Shown here piece by piece: positions 1 through 11,100 of a DNA stretch of 64,000 nt. The position numbers and the translations under genes are program-made. The first letter of the stretch is position 1; each line of letters starts with the position of its first letter. The notes below the pieces were generated by a model. It did not search any database. It was given only the letters and a program-made list of their open reading frames with translations, and was not told where the DNA came from. This DNA is from Asterias amurensis (lineage: Eukaryota > Echinodermata > Asteroidea > Forcipulatida > Asteriidae): positions 6,386,001-6,450,000 of the forward strand of contig NC_092662.1 in assembly GCF_032118995.1 (NCBI RefSeq). The letters run 5' to 3'.

Positions 1-900
1 ATGAATAACAGGCATCGCCCATTAGGGTCAACGCACTTACACCTGAGTAAATGAATGACGCATGCGTTGTACACAGGTTACTGTATTATAGTAGACCAGC
101 CAAACTTGAAAAAGTGCTCTAGAAACTTTGACCTTGTAAACAAAAGTATGGCAAAGCAAAATATAAAAGTGTGATTATCTTGAAAAGTGTATATTTTGAG
201 TATTGCACTTTTCCCTATCTCAATGGTGCATATATTTGTTTCAAACAACTTTTTTTGAAAGGTAAGGCCAAATAAAAAAAAATACCAGTTGATCGTCCCC
301 GCCTGCATCCTTTTTTGTGGCTGCATCCTTTTTTTTACTATTTGTTATTTTTTGTAAAAAAAAAAATTGTTATTATTATTATTTTTTTTAAAATCTATCT
401 TTTCAAAAGGACTGGCCTAGTGCCCGAATCTAGCCTGATGCTCTCGAACATGTGTAACCGTCTGTTTCGTAAAACAATATTAGTGAATGCACCAGCAAAT
501 GTTTTTAGTGTAATCCGACACTGTTATAGTGTTAACACAGGTCCCTCATGCAACATATAGGTATAAAATAAGTTTGCGGTGGGTTCACACTGAAGAATTG
601 GTGGCCTGTTTGATTTGAAATACGTAGCGGCCATCTTTAAAAAAAATAATAATAATAATTAAAAAGGCCCTCATCCTCCTCTTTTTTGAAAAATCCGGAC
701 GATCAACTGTTTTTTTTTTTTTTTTGCCTACATATACCCAGGCAGTATTTGAGAAAAAAATTTAATCAAATACCACAGCATGTAAAATCATTTTGAGGTA
801 AAACAAATCAAAATGTTCAAAATTTTACATTTTTGATTTTTTCACAAAATTTGACCCCAGGTGGCAGATCTATCCATAAAACTTATTTTCATAGATATTA
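1..900. repeat. A+T-rich dispersed repeat (R1), no gene seen
   Basis: I see no supportable gene here. Positions about 1-340 resemble, in inverted orientation, the stretch at about 5990-6460. Shared words include an 'agggtcaa.g.acttaca' block near the start, a 'gcgttgtacaca' block and a 'gcaccattgag' block. A second diverged match lies at about 5640-5830. The rest is A/T homopolymer-rich, with (ATT)-like runs near 370-390 and 640-660. Because parts recur at least twice in the window, a decayed mobile element is the likely origin; the class is unknown. Confidence 0.4.
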
Positions 901-904
901 AATT

Positions 905-1475
905 TGCATCGGGGATACAAAATATTAATTTTGTTTTTTTCCCATACACTGATGTGTGTTAGCACTGTATACTCGGTACTTTCCCCGAGTCCTGTGAAAA
1001 AATATCACTGGCATGTTACTCGAGTAGATTTAAACCCACGACCCTTGCAATTCTAGAGCAGTACCAACTAGACTACCGAGATTGCCCGGTAGATAGAGGC
1101 AGTTCGAATCCTATGTTTAGTTAATTTTTGTTTTTCCCATACACCGATGTGTGTTAGCACTGAGTATACAGTGCAGACACACATAGGTGTATGGGAAAAA
1201 CCAAAATTAATATTCTTTATCCCCGATGCAAATTTAACATCTATTATCGTTACGGTACCCGCTGCCAAAACATAGGATTCAAACTGCCTCTAGCTACCGG
1301 ACAATCTTGGCAGTCTAGTTGGTAAGACACTGCTCTAGAATTGCAAGGGTCGTGGGTTCGAATCCCACCCGAGTAATATGCCTATGATATTTTTTCACAG
1401 GACTCGGGGGAAAGTACTGAGTATACAGTGCAAACACACATCGGTGTATATGGGTAAAAACCAAAATTAATAAAC
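905..1475. repeat. tRNA-derived SINE family C, two copies in inverted orientation
   Basis: A minus-strand copy (about 905-1155) meets a plus-strand copy (about 1156-1475). The plus copy has a tRNA-like head: an A-box-like 'tctagttggtaagac' followed by the B-box 'gggttcgaatccc' near 1352-1365. The body contains 'gactcggg.gaaagtactgag' and ends in 'gggtaaaaaccaaaattaa'. The same body recurs at about 25806-25995, 36540-36910, 40430-40810 and 47600-47745. These are retroposon copies, not functional tRNA genes, because no full cloverleaf is present. Confidence 0.7.
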
Positions 1476-1479
1476 TTAT

Positions 1480-2640
1480 TTTCATCATCATAATGACATT
1501 CCAAGTCTGTGAAATTAAGAGTTTATCTTTTGTTTTGTTCACAAATGTATAGGAAAATTAAATCTAAAGATGCGATTTTCTCCTAAAGTGCATATCTTGA
1601 GCATACCAAATATTTGTTTGCACACCCTACCCCAACACTGGAATATTATACAATATAATGAATGTTTATGGTGCGAATATGTTCATGAGTTGAAAGATGG
1701 AATATTCTCTTTAACGAGGCGGAGCCGAGTTGAATGGAACATTCCAGCTTTCAACGAATGAAAATATTTTCACCATTGCACGAATGAAAAACATTCATTG
1801 TTTGTTTTATATAACATCCAAGTAGATCTTTGTCATTTTGATTGGAGGATACAACTGGAAAACAAACAAAGTGTACAATTTTCAAGGCCTACGATTTTCA
1901 ATTGTGAAATTATACATTTGGGTCGGCCTGTTGGATTCAACATGTGACAATGTGCGTTCTGTAGGCCTACAGCTATTTTGAGACACGCAGACGCCGAATG
2001 TAGGCTATGTATGTATAAGAAGATACAACTTCGTATGTTATGGGTTATAAGTCGAGCTTCATTCCAGATAATGAGAATCAACTGTTACATGCGGGCGGCC
2101 ATGTTATAAGGTGCAATGCATTATGGGAAGTTAACACTAGACTTGAGTCAGTCTGCTTATGGCATACTGCTACATGCTCTTCTAAGTTTTGTTTCAGTAC
2201 TTGAATAAACAAACAGCTTTGGATAACAAATGGATATAGTATGAACTACTGAGTTTGTAAATATGTGTCTGTTGATTTAGAGTCCAACTGCTTCACCTGT
2301 TCACTGAGCTAATTTAACATGGAACAAATTTAGAGAAAAAATTGTTTCTTAAATGTTGCGAAACAAATGGTGATTATCTTTTCCTAAAAAAGAAACAAGA
2401 GGTGAAAATATCAATTATTGACAAAAATAACACTTCTGCCTACAGTACTATGGTGGACTATTTAATACTCAATGCGTGTACAAGGGATTATTCTGCCCTC
2501 ATCTTTGAAGTGTACAACACGTGGTTAGTAAATAAAAGGCAAACTATTTACTGGAAATCCGATAGTCGGGGATAGTCCAAAGTCATTAGCAGGAAATCGG
2601 GGCAATGGCACAAATCCATTGTTGGCATAGCGATAACACA
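1480..2640. other. intergenic, repeat-derived in its first part
   Basis: About 1496-1625 is the inverted counterpart of about 5700-5835 (shared 'agtctgtgaaatta' and 'gcatatcttgagcat' blocks). The remainder to 2640, immediately downstream of the gypsy fragment, shows no ORF with protein-like composition, no splice-framed exon and no recognised repeat. No LTR could be identified next to the retrotransposon. Confidence 0.4.
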
Positions 2641-2641
2641 G

Positions 2642-4350
2642 TTACACAAAACTGTCAAGTGTACTTATAGGGTTCGGCTTGGAAATGCGACCGGAGCGGG
2701 TAATGGCAGGCTGCGGTGCAGGGGCTGGGGGGATGGCGGGTTGAGGGAGCGGTTCCTGGGGGGGGGGCACGTAGAAGTCGGGCAAGTGCTGTTGCTGTGG
2801 GGGTGGTTCGGCGACGGGTAAGAGGTGTCTCCGGTTGCGTCGGTATAGCTTGCCTTGGGCACTGACGATATAGGATCGGGGGTCGCCGGAGTGCTTCTTG
2901 ACTTGAGTTCCAAGCTGATCGTGTCCTTTGGGTGTTTGGAGACGAACAACTTGTCCTGGGTTCAGCAGTCGGAGGGGCTTGGCGGATTTGTCATATGAAG
3001 ACTTCTGCTGCTGGTGGCTTACGTAACGATGAGCCATGACGCGTGTGTTGACGTTGGGTTTAAGGAGGGGCATCGAGGTGGGGATGGTTGTTCGAAGACG
3101 CCGTGACATGAGACGTTGGAAAGGTGAGCCAAGCTGAGGGTCGGTTGGGTCTTGCGAATGTTCAGCAAGTTATGGTAAAGGTCGGATCCTTCGCGTTTTG
3201 TCTTTTCCAGGAGTAGTTTGGCACGCTTGAGTCCATTGGACTGAGGGTAATAGGGACTACTTGTATGTTGGAAACCCCATGACTGTGCAAACTGTTTGAA
3301 GGCAAAGCAATCAAATTGTCGTGCGTTGTCACTGATGACGATGCGGGGGATCCCATGGATGGAAAATTGTCTCTTTAGTACCTCAATAACTGTGGAGGCA
3401 CAGGTGTCGTCGAGCGAGGCAAAATCAAACCAGCCGGAGTATGAGTCGCCAAGGGGTAGGTAATCCATGCCGTTCCGTTGGAATAGGTCAACACCGATAT
3501 GTTCCCAGGGGAGATTTGGTGGTGGGTAGCTTTTCAATGGTTCTTTCTGTTGGTGTGCTTCGGTAGCGTTGCAAACTGTGCATTCCGAGACGGACTGTTC
3601 GATATCTATGCACATTGAAGGCCAGTAAACATCTCTGGCTCTGCGTTTGGTAGCTTCAATACCTGGGTGACCTTCATGCAATAGTTTAGTATATTCCGTA
3701 CGAAGCGACTTGGGAATGATGGCCTTTTGTCCCTTCAGAATGACGCCGCGTTCGAGGGTCAGTTCTTCTCTGAATGGGAAGTAGGGGCGAGCATCCGGAG
3801 GGGCGTTGTTGACGTGTGAAGGCCATCCGCGACTGATGACATCAGTTAGTTGATGCATGGTGGAGTCGCGGGCAGTTGCTGCTTTGAGCTGTGCAAGTCG
3901 TGTATCGGAGATTGGTAGGAGGGTCATGACTTCCAGGTTGAAGTTGTCGGTATCAGTTGTTGTCATTGGAGCGCGTGACAAAGTGTCGGCTATGAAAAGT
4001 TCTTTCCCTTTTTTGTACACAAGGGTGATGTTGTATTTCTGCAAACGAAGAAGCATGCGTTGGAGCCGGGCAGGGGCGCTACGCAGGGGCTTCTTGACGG
4101 TAGTGACCAATGGCTGGTGATCAGTTTCAACGATAATGTCTTTACCGTAGATGTAGTCATGGAACTTGGTGCAGGCAAACACGACAGCAAGCAGTTCTTT
4201 CTCGGTCTGTGCATACCGTTGTTCGGTGTCGGTCTACTGCGTGAGGCGTACGCTACGGGGTCGCCCTCTTGCAGGCAAGCTGCACCAAGGCCAAACTTTG
4301 AGGCATCGCAGGTCACTGTGATTGGTTTCTTGACACCAAAGTACTTGAGT
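2642..4350 (-). mobile_element. Ty3/gypsy retrotransposon fragment (RNase H, integrase, C-terminal tail), decayed
   Basis: The minus-strand reading frames encode the 3' half of a gypsy pol polyprotein. First comes an RNase H segment (about 4316 to 3990, beginning TCDASKFGLGAACLQ), then a second frame (4182-3019) with the RNase H end 'ETDHQPLV', a GHPGIEATK/CTVCN zinc-binding integrase N-terminus and an integrase core with 'IGVDLF' and 'VISDNARQF'. A third frame (3109-2642) covers the C-terminal region with 'NPGQVVRLQTPKG' and a proline-rich tail. The frame changes at least twice, so no intact polyprotein exists. The third catalytic acid expected shortly after 'PQSNG' is not at its usual place. 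Gag, protease and the reverse transcriptase palm are absent, and no LTR was found. This is a dead, 5'-truncated copy. Confidence 0.9.
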
Positions 4351-4360
4351 GTCGGTTAGG

Positions 4361-5560
4361 CCTGCTTGTGGACAGAGGCGGGTGTTAATGAAGCCAATAA
4401 TTTATGACTGAGCCCATGCTTCAAGGCAAAGCCTACTTTTGCGCATTTAGTTTAGGACATCGACTGACCTGAGAGGCTCTGTGGCACATTAAATGGTCTG
4501 TGCTTGAATCTTGGTTGGTTAAAATTGTTTAAACAAAAATATGTGGAAGTTGATAAACTTGCCCAAAGTGTGGTTTTAAAGCAGTTCAAATATAGGGGCG
4601 GCAATCACACAGCAGAACTCTCTGGAGCACAGTAGGCCAGCTGTCAGATTTTCAAAGAAGTGACAATGGTCATGAGCTCATAAACAAATTCAACAAGCAC
4701 TCTGGAAAACCGAACTCTGACCTGTACATTACAATTGTTTCAACTAAACGAATTACAAAAGGTCCCACTCCTACACGTCAGGTATTGGCTATTTAATGCC
4801 TTGAACAAAGCTGATCTCAAGTTCTTGTCAGACGTTTTCGTAGAGAAGGGCAAGGGTCTACTGGAAAAGATGAGGAATAGTACAGGCGGGGTGACGTTTT
4901 GAGGACAACTTATAGCAGGCTGACACTAGGTCCATGCATAGAGGCAGTCAATGAAGGGTAAGAGTGACTTGCAGGTGCAGAAATGTCACTTGTGGTGAAC
5001 TTAATGTGTTCAAAAGTGCCAGAAACTTGGAAAGAAATGCACAATACCCGATACGTGCAGTAACTGAGAGACTTGCACAACCTGTGAGGCAGCTTCCATG
5101 CTCTTACATGATGCGACACAGCCTCTCCTATATGACCATTGGAAAAAGAAAGTCTCTGAGAAGCAAAGTTAATATATGTCAAGGGAATCGGTCTTAATGG
5201 AGAACTTGCTCTCATTGAGCAGTTTGTGTATCACTTGTGCACCTTGGTATAAAATCATCAACCTTGTCAGGCTCCAACTCTTTGGTAAATAAGGCGAAGA
5301 AGCATCTGGAGATGTTACCCCCAACGAGAGATGCACTGAAACTTCACGTATAGCATAAGCCAGGAGTACGTGGACGTCTCATCTCTCACATTGACACACA
5401 TGAGCTTAAAAGAAAGAGTGAGGTTACCTGGAAGTTGTCTGTCTGGACTACCCCTATCTCAGATGCTTGATTTGAGCTAGTTTTACATACTATAAGGATA
5501 CAAATCAAAGGGCACCATGTCAAACTGTAAAACTATGTCAAACTATTCTGCGTGAATAGC
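4361..5560 (+). pseudogene. possible degenerate mobile-element ORF
   Basis: Several short plus-strand segments read like decayed protein: a stretch near 4790-4890 reading LNKADLKFLSDVFVEKG, and one near 5290-5350 with KKHLEMLPPTRDALKLHV. 'LPPT.dAL..Hv' resembles a motif I associate with repetitive, transposon-linked ORFs of marine invertebrates, but this is recollection, not a search. Stops and frame changes interrupt the reading. The region directly abuts the truncated gypsy fragment and could belong to the same or another element. Confidence 0.25.
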
Positions 5561-6466
5561 AAACATACGTGTACCTTCTTGTTTCATCTTACCACATAAG
5601 AAAATTTGATATGTTTTGTTTTTAAACTGCCTTGGTATATTGACCTTTAAAAAAAAAGTTTTTTTCAAACAATTATAAATGCATTGCTGGGATAGGAAGT
5701 GCAAGATACTGTATTATACATGTATGCTCAAGATACGCACTTTTTGAGAAAACTTCACTTTAAGATTTAATTTTCCTGTACAAGACAAAAGGTTAACTCA
5801 TAATTTCACAGACTTGGCATGTCAATATGTTAATGAAACCCTGGAGCTATAGGTAGATCTACCACTTGAGGTCAAATTTGGTGAACATTGCAACATTTCA
5901 ATGCAAAATTTTGACCATATTTGAAATGTTGACCTCGAAATGATTCGTTATGACCCCATATGAAGGTGGTATTTGAATTTATTTTTTTTCTCAAAAACTA
6001 CCTTCAGGGGTTTATTTACCTTTCAAAAAAAGTTGTTGAAAAAAATATATGCACCATTGAGGATGGGGAGTGCAAAAACAATTGGTGTACTCAAAATGTA
6101 CCCTTTTCAAGATAATCACACTTTTAACTTTGCTTTGCTATAAATTTGTGTACAAGGTCAAAGTTTATCCGTTAATTACGTTTGTAATATCAACATAAAG
6201 TTAAAAACACATTTTATGGATAGATCTATCAAATGTTGTTAAATTTTATACAAATTTTGAAAATATTGATTTTTTGACTTTTTTTATCTTTTGACCTCAA
6301 AATGACCTTAAAATTCAAAATCAAGCTTGGCATCCTCCCTAATTCTAGACCAGATCACTCTAGATCATAAATAACAGATAGCGCCGCCCACTAGGGTCAA
6401 TGGACTTACACACACAAAATGAATGAAAGCGTGCGTTGTACACATGTAATAAGGGTCTATAACAAT
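5560..6466. repeat. further copies of dispersed repeat R1
   Basis: About 5640-5860 and about 5990-6460 are diverged copies of the sequence at the start of the window, in the opposite orientation. They carry the 'gcaccattgag' and 'cttttcaagataatcacac' blocks and end near the 'gcgttgtacacatg' word. No coding region is evident; A+T content is high throughout. Confidence 0.4.
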
Positions 6467-8040
6467 GTACATTGGCTCGCACTGCTTTGCAGCTCGCAAA
6501 AAAGCAGTGACAATTCTTTTCAGAACTGAGAAGTCTCCCAATCACCCGACAAATCTACTCCGCGATAGTAAAATAAAGAAAGACAGTTCTCTAAGACCAA
6601 ACTCTACCTGACATGTGTGGTGTTACCGCAAACCAAATATAAACTGCGCCAATAAAGTATCTAAACACTTGCAAATTGTCAGATATATCGGAACCTGAAA
6701 TAGTATGCCAACAAATTATTATTCATTTCAAGTCACCGTTAATTTCTGCACATTTTGACACATCTTGTGTTGCGCTACGATGTTGTTAAGTGGATTTATG
6801 GACACTTGAGTGGCTTAAGGTCGAATTTCAAAAGTTGTAAAAGCCCCTATTCAAGCTAAATCGTTGTATTGGGACGAGTAAGATCAGCGTTTCTTTTGCC
6901 CACCTTTTATAAACGATTTTTTTGGTCGCTTGTTTGATAAATCGGTTGTGATGACCAGCAATAATTGTCAGTAACCAAGCAAAGGGGTCAAAGATGGGAG
7001 GCATACAACAATATGGGTTAAGAGCCAGAATCCCTGATTATGATGAGATAGGGAAAGGTGGTTCAAGATAACAGGAAAGATGGCTCAAATGACCAAACAG
7101 GAAAGAGGACGGATCGTTGGTTTGATAGAAGCCGGTACGTCGATGCGACCTGCAGCTCATGGTTACAACGTCACCAGCGCCGGTCAGTAAATGATGAAAT
7201 GGCTACAGTGTACCAAGCTCAGGGAAATGGGGACGACCTGTCAAGGAGTGGCCGTCCGAGGGTGACTTCTGCAGCAGAAGAAAGTGAACAAGTCCATAAA
7301 GCCCGACACCACTCTCGAGGGATTGCGACGCATCCTGATCAGGAAATGGCAGGGGATTGACCAGGTACAGATCAGAGGTCTCACTGGGAGTATGAGAAGA
7401 CGACTCCTTGCCGTTCAGGACAGTGATGGAGGACACACTAAGAACTGAGGACAGGATATCAGCAGTTTTAAAGTTAAAGATACGGCAATAAATTTCATGG
7501 TCAAGTAAATGAAACGAGTTTGTGTCTTTTGATTTTGTCTGTGTGTGGTGCTTGTGCGAGTTCCCTTCTGGAATTGGGGTGAATAGGGGCTTTTGCAACT
7601 TTTGAAATTCGACCTCCAGCCACTCAAGTGCCCATAAATCCACCCAACATTATCGTAGCCCAACACAAGATGTGTCAAAATGTGCAGAAGTTAACGGTGA
7701 ATAGAAATGAATAGTTATTGTTTTGTATACTATTTCAGGTTCCGATAAATCTGACCATTTGTAAGTGTTTAGATACTTTATTGGCGCAGTTTATTATATT
7801 GATACCTCACCACACAATGCCTCAAATCCTATATAATGTACATTGGCTCGCACTGCTTTGCAGCTCGCCAAAAAGCAGGACAATTCTTTTCAGAACTGAG
7901 AAGTCTCCCGATCACCCAATAAATCTACTCCGCGATACATTAGTAGAATAAAGAAAGGCAGGTTTCTCTAAGACCAAACTCTACCTGGCAAGTGTATACA
8001 CATGGTGTTACCGCAAACCAAATTTGGTACCTCACCATGC
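6467..8040. repeat. tandem pair of a ~200-bp repeat, one copy split by a Tc1 element
   Basis: The sequence from 'acattggctcgcactgctttg' through 'accgcaaaccaaat' occurs at about 6467-6640 and again at about 7841-8025. The first copy is interrupted at 6641 by the Tc1-type element and resumes after it ('attgatacctcacca.acaatgcc', about 7797-7820). Related single copies lie at about 54428-54600 (+) and 21255-21385 (-), so this is a dispersed family that was tandemly duplicated here before the transposon inserted. Confidence 0.65.
6642..7791 (+). mobile_element. Tc1/mariner-type transposon, internally deleted, ~230-bp inverted repeats
   Basis: The termini read AACTGCGCCAATAAAG at 6642 and its reverse complement ending at 7791, each flanked by TA (6640-6641 and 7792-7793), the target duplication of this superfamily. 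Inverted repeats extend to about 6860 on the left and from about 7575 on the right. Between them, different plus-strand frames give remnants of a Tc1 transposase: an N-terminal helix-turn-helix part (near 7080-7150, RGRIVGLIEAGTS), a linker with 'RSGRPRVT' (near 7240-7275) and a C-terminal 'MRRRLLAVQDSDGGHT' (7391-7438). The catalytic middle is missing, so the copy is non-autonomous. Confidence 0.85.
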
Positions 8041-8488
8041 AACGCCTCACATCATATAGTATAATGGTATTATTTATCATACAATTAACAGTACTTACCG
8101 ATCATGCCGAGATTCTGATAGTAGTTTAAGCGAGAGAGACAGCGTGTCTGGCCAGTAGTGAGTGATTTCATGATGCTGAATACTAGCCCCATATTTAGGG
8201 CCAATCCACATCATATCCTTGGCTCTTGCCCCAGTAATCCTAGTTTTATGCCCGCTGAAGTTTTCTCTCCGACTAGTTCTTGATCATGAAACTTAGTCTG
8301 ATCAAATGCTACTGTACTACATGTTGTAGATAGCCCTACTGCTGGAATCTAATAAAATTTCACATGTTTTGGGTAAAAAACAAATGTTTTATGAGTCGCG
8401 AGTAGGTGTACACAATAGTTCTGTCATGGTCGTTCACATATCGAGCTAAAGCTGTTCTGCCCCCCAGTTGGCCCAACTATAGTTGGGA
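8041..8488. other. unassigned; one good splice donor on the minus strand
   Basis: On the minus strand a strong donor-like sequence (GATCG followed by gtaagtac) ends an open stretch at 8099 that runs back to about 8290. Two frames are open and neither translation is recognised. It might be a 5' exon of a gene lying towards lower coordinates, but no downstream exon was found. The rest shows nothing I can name. Confidence 0.2.
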
Positions 8489-8974
8489 CTAGCTGGTCCA
8501 TAAATGTTCCATGCATCTTGATATTGCTTTAGCGTTGTCTGTGCATAGATCACAAATAGTTTCTCCAGCCTCCGGGTTCAGAGATGCTAACGTTAACTTC
8601 TTCTGGATCATAAAGTCAACAGGGAGCAACTCTGGTCCTTTGACGGGCAGCTCAACTTCGATCTCACATAGCGGACATAGGATTGTGAGACTGCGAAGGC
8701 TGCTATGACCACTCCCTAAGCTGCTTACTGAACTACCAGCGCTGCTACTCCGATTGTCGTTATTCAATATATAAGGCGAGAAACAACCACAGCAGAAAGT
8801 ATGAAGGCATGGCAACAGATGAGGATCTGAGTAACGCTTCTTGCAGATGCTACATATCAACTGGCCGTCTGATTCCATTTCAGGAGGAGTCTTTGGAGGA
8901 TTGTGAGATGGGGAGGATGGTGGTGATTGGGTGACGATGGGCGTTGCATTACCACCATTCAATGTGTCAGACAT
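8489..8974 (-). pseudogene. TRIM45-like RING finger exon, ends abruptly in B-box 1
   Basis: A 161-aa reading frame begins at 8974. A polypyrimidine tract and AG on the minus strand (ttttcctccccag, ending about 8987) lie just before the ATG, as if an intron splits the 5'UTR. Residues 41-103 form a RING finger: C41-x2-C44, C56, H58, C61, C64 and C100-x2-C103, with a Ser-rich insert (about 74-95) between its halves, the arrangement I know from TRIM45. A B-box then starts (C141DLC144 ... R153C154). The expected next Cys is His157, and the frame stops five codons later with no convincing GT donor nearby. No coiled coil, filamin or further B-box follows. The gene is either broken here or uses an unseen splice site. 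If intact, it would be a RING E3 ubiquitin ligase. Confidence 0.6.
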
Positions 8975-9227
8975 GATGCTTACTTCCTGGGGAGGAAAAC
9001 AGGTGACATCTCAATCAAATAAATAGGAAACTAAGGAATATCTCATTTGAGTAAATACATGTACTTAGATACTATTTTATTTCACTTTGAATGAAAAAAG
9101 TGGTGGTAGGATTCTGGAAATGTTTCCCAAAAGGAATAGTAGGCCTATGTAATTGAGTAATAATAATAATGACTGTATTAACATGCCTTTTGTCAAAGGA
9201 TACAAAGCGCCAGGTATTATTACTGCA
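8975..9227. other. 5' flank of the TRIM45-like exon
   Basis: It contains the putative 5'UTR acceptor of the RING exon and A+T-rich sequence. A 'gaatgaaaaa.gtggtg' word near 9086-9105 recurs near 9587-9605 and in the foldback at 10080-10315. I see no gene. Confidence 0.3.
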
Positions 9228-9560
9228 AGGAGTGGGACGAAGTTTGAGATATAAGACCTAATCCTTAGCACCATGTAATGGTTTACAAGGTGCTGTGGCT
9301 CGCTGCCAATCCATTCCAGGAACACAGGGGCAACCCCCTTCTCTTTTCGATAAGTGCACTGGGTTCTTTTACATGCGTTTACACAACACATGGGACCAAC
9401 GGCTTTACGTCCCATACGAAGGACGAATTCGAAGCAATGGTTAAGTGTCTTGCTTTTAAGGACACAAGTGTCACGGCTGGGAATTTGAACCTACACTCTG
9501 CTGATCAGAAACACCAGAGTTTGAATTCGGTGCTCTTAACAGCTCCGCCACAACACTTCC
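9228..9560 (-). repeat. tRNA-derived SINE family A (minus copy)
   Basis: Read on the minus strand, it begins with a tRNA Ser/Leu-like head (A-box region with 'ttaagagcacc', B-box near 9478-9492) and continues with the family body: 'cttgtgtcc', 'gacacttaaccattgcttcg', 'cccatgtgttgtgt.acgcatg' and 'cttatcgaaaagagaaggg'. The same body is at 24102-24490, 46238-46645 and, partly, 59780-60050. It is a retroposon, not a tRNA gene. Confidence 0.7.
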
Positions 9561-10079
9561 AAAATTAGATGCTAATTTGTTTCATATTGAATGAAAAAGT
9601 GGTGGCAGGATTGGGAATATTTCTGAGACTAAGCACATCTGTTAATTTGAAGGTTACTCTGTGAAGGTAATGTTAAGTAAACCATGGAGACTAGGTAGGA
9701 AAAGATGAAACTCCCAATCTGTTTAATTTTCCTTTTTAAAGTTTTTGGCACAATGTTTATCACAATTATCGCCTGACTGATTTTGCTGAATTGCTGAAAG
9801 GCACCGTGGAGGTGGGATGGAAAAAGCCCCTTTTTCATCCAGTGCCATCCCCTTTTTCCATCCCACAGTGTATTTCGACAATTCAGCAAAATAAGTCAGG
9901 CGGTAATTGCGATAAACCATATTAAGCGGTAGAAAAAAAGGAAACTTTTTTAACAATAAATAAATGGGAAATGACAATATAAAAATCAAATCAATCTTAT
10001 GAGTTTTCAGCACAGAACAGAGAACAATTATTGTTCATGATAGCTTTTTAAAATAGGAAAAGTGGATAACTTTCCATAT
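9561..10079. repeat. foldback repeat (arms 9757-9800 and 9868-9915) and A+T-rich flank
   Basis: The left arm 'tcacaattatcgcctgactg' and the right arm 'caggcggtaattgcgataa' are imperfect inverses, followed inward by 'ttttgctgaatt' and 'aattcagcaaaa'. The centre holds a second inverted pair around 'gtgggatggaaaaag'. This fits a small non-autonomous DNA element. Its surroundings carry no recognised gene. Confidence 0.5.
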
Positions 10080-10315
10080 GGCGCCACCACTTTTTCACTC
10101 ATTTTTACAAAAAAGGATATCTCATTGAGGTTTAATTATACTATATTATTTCATATCGAATGAAAAATTGGTGGCCCCATACGGAAACTTTTCCAGAAAA
10201 GTTACCTACCACCAATTTTTTCATTCAATATGAAATATAGTAATTTACCTCAATCAATGAGAGTGAGAGTAGACATCCCTTTTAGTAAAAATTAGTAAAA
10301 AAAGTAGTGGCGCAT
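10080..10315. repeat. palindromic foldback element, family F1
   Basis: It starts with 'ggcgccaccactttttcac' and ends with 'aaaagtagtggcgc'. Inner arms 'catatcgaatgaaaaattgg' and 'ttttttcattcaatatgaaa' face each other around about 10195. A half copy lies at about 40282-40390. The symmetry and repetition indicate a MITE; no clear target duplication was found. Confidence 0.6.
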
Positions 10316-11100
10316 AAACTATATCATTGAATGACACTTTGTTGATGTTTAAAAAGAAGAAGATATGCCCACTTTAATAATAACAACAAGGGGTATTGCG
10401 CAATCATTTGCTAGCGCGTTTTGGGTACACTCCATTTTAAAAATAGGTGATGAAAATATTAAACAAGAAAAGATAACATGAATACCACTGAAATGCTCTC
10501 TTTAACAGCACTGAAAACATAACAGTACTTATTGTAAGAGTATTTTCAATTGTAACTGGTTAGTTTTACATACAATTCTAAAACATTTTACCGAAATTTT
10601 TCGTTGGCTTATTGCACAGCCAATGTGTATGAATGGGTCCAGGCGGGAGTTTTGTTACAAAACGTCACCCAAGAAATGGCTATAAACATCGACATAATGT
10701 GAAAAAAATTATCGTTCATCCTCTGATTTTTTTTACTGAACATTATGAAAAGGGTAAGATCTTTCATTCCTGAAAGTTTCAACAAAATCCCTCCGTACAT
10801 CCTCTGGATAATTGACGTTTTTTGTGAGGTATTTTTAAGAAAATGGTTTCTGCCTATACTTGGTTTCCACACAAACGATCGTCTGTCGACGGACGGGAAC
10901 ATTCGCCGCAGGTAATGTTAAATCTGAGGCAAGCGCACATCTTAAACATAATATGTAAGACATGTCGTTTACGCTAAATATATGTTGCTTATTAAATTAT
11001 CAAATTACTGAAGCAGTTGGTAATCATATGCAAAAAAAATCCATTTACGATGTTTTCTAGTGTAAACATTGGGTGAATTAACACTATTTAGAGATAAACG
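10316..11100. other. intergenic, nothing recognised
   Basis: A+T-rich sequence without protein-like ORFs or recognisable repeats, apart from scattered homopolymers. The longer minus-strand frame near 10609-10902 has no recognisable motif and no exon-like boundaries. Confidence 0.4.

Noticed and set aside
8099..8290. Exon candidate with a strong gtaagt donor on the minus strand
   Set aside because: Two frames are open, neither is recognisable, and no partner exon was found, so it is not called as coding.
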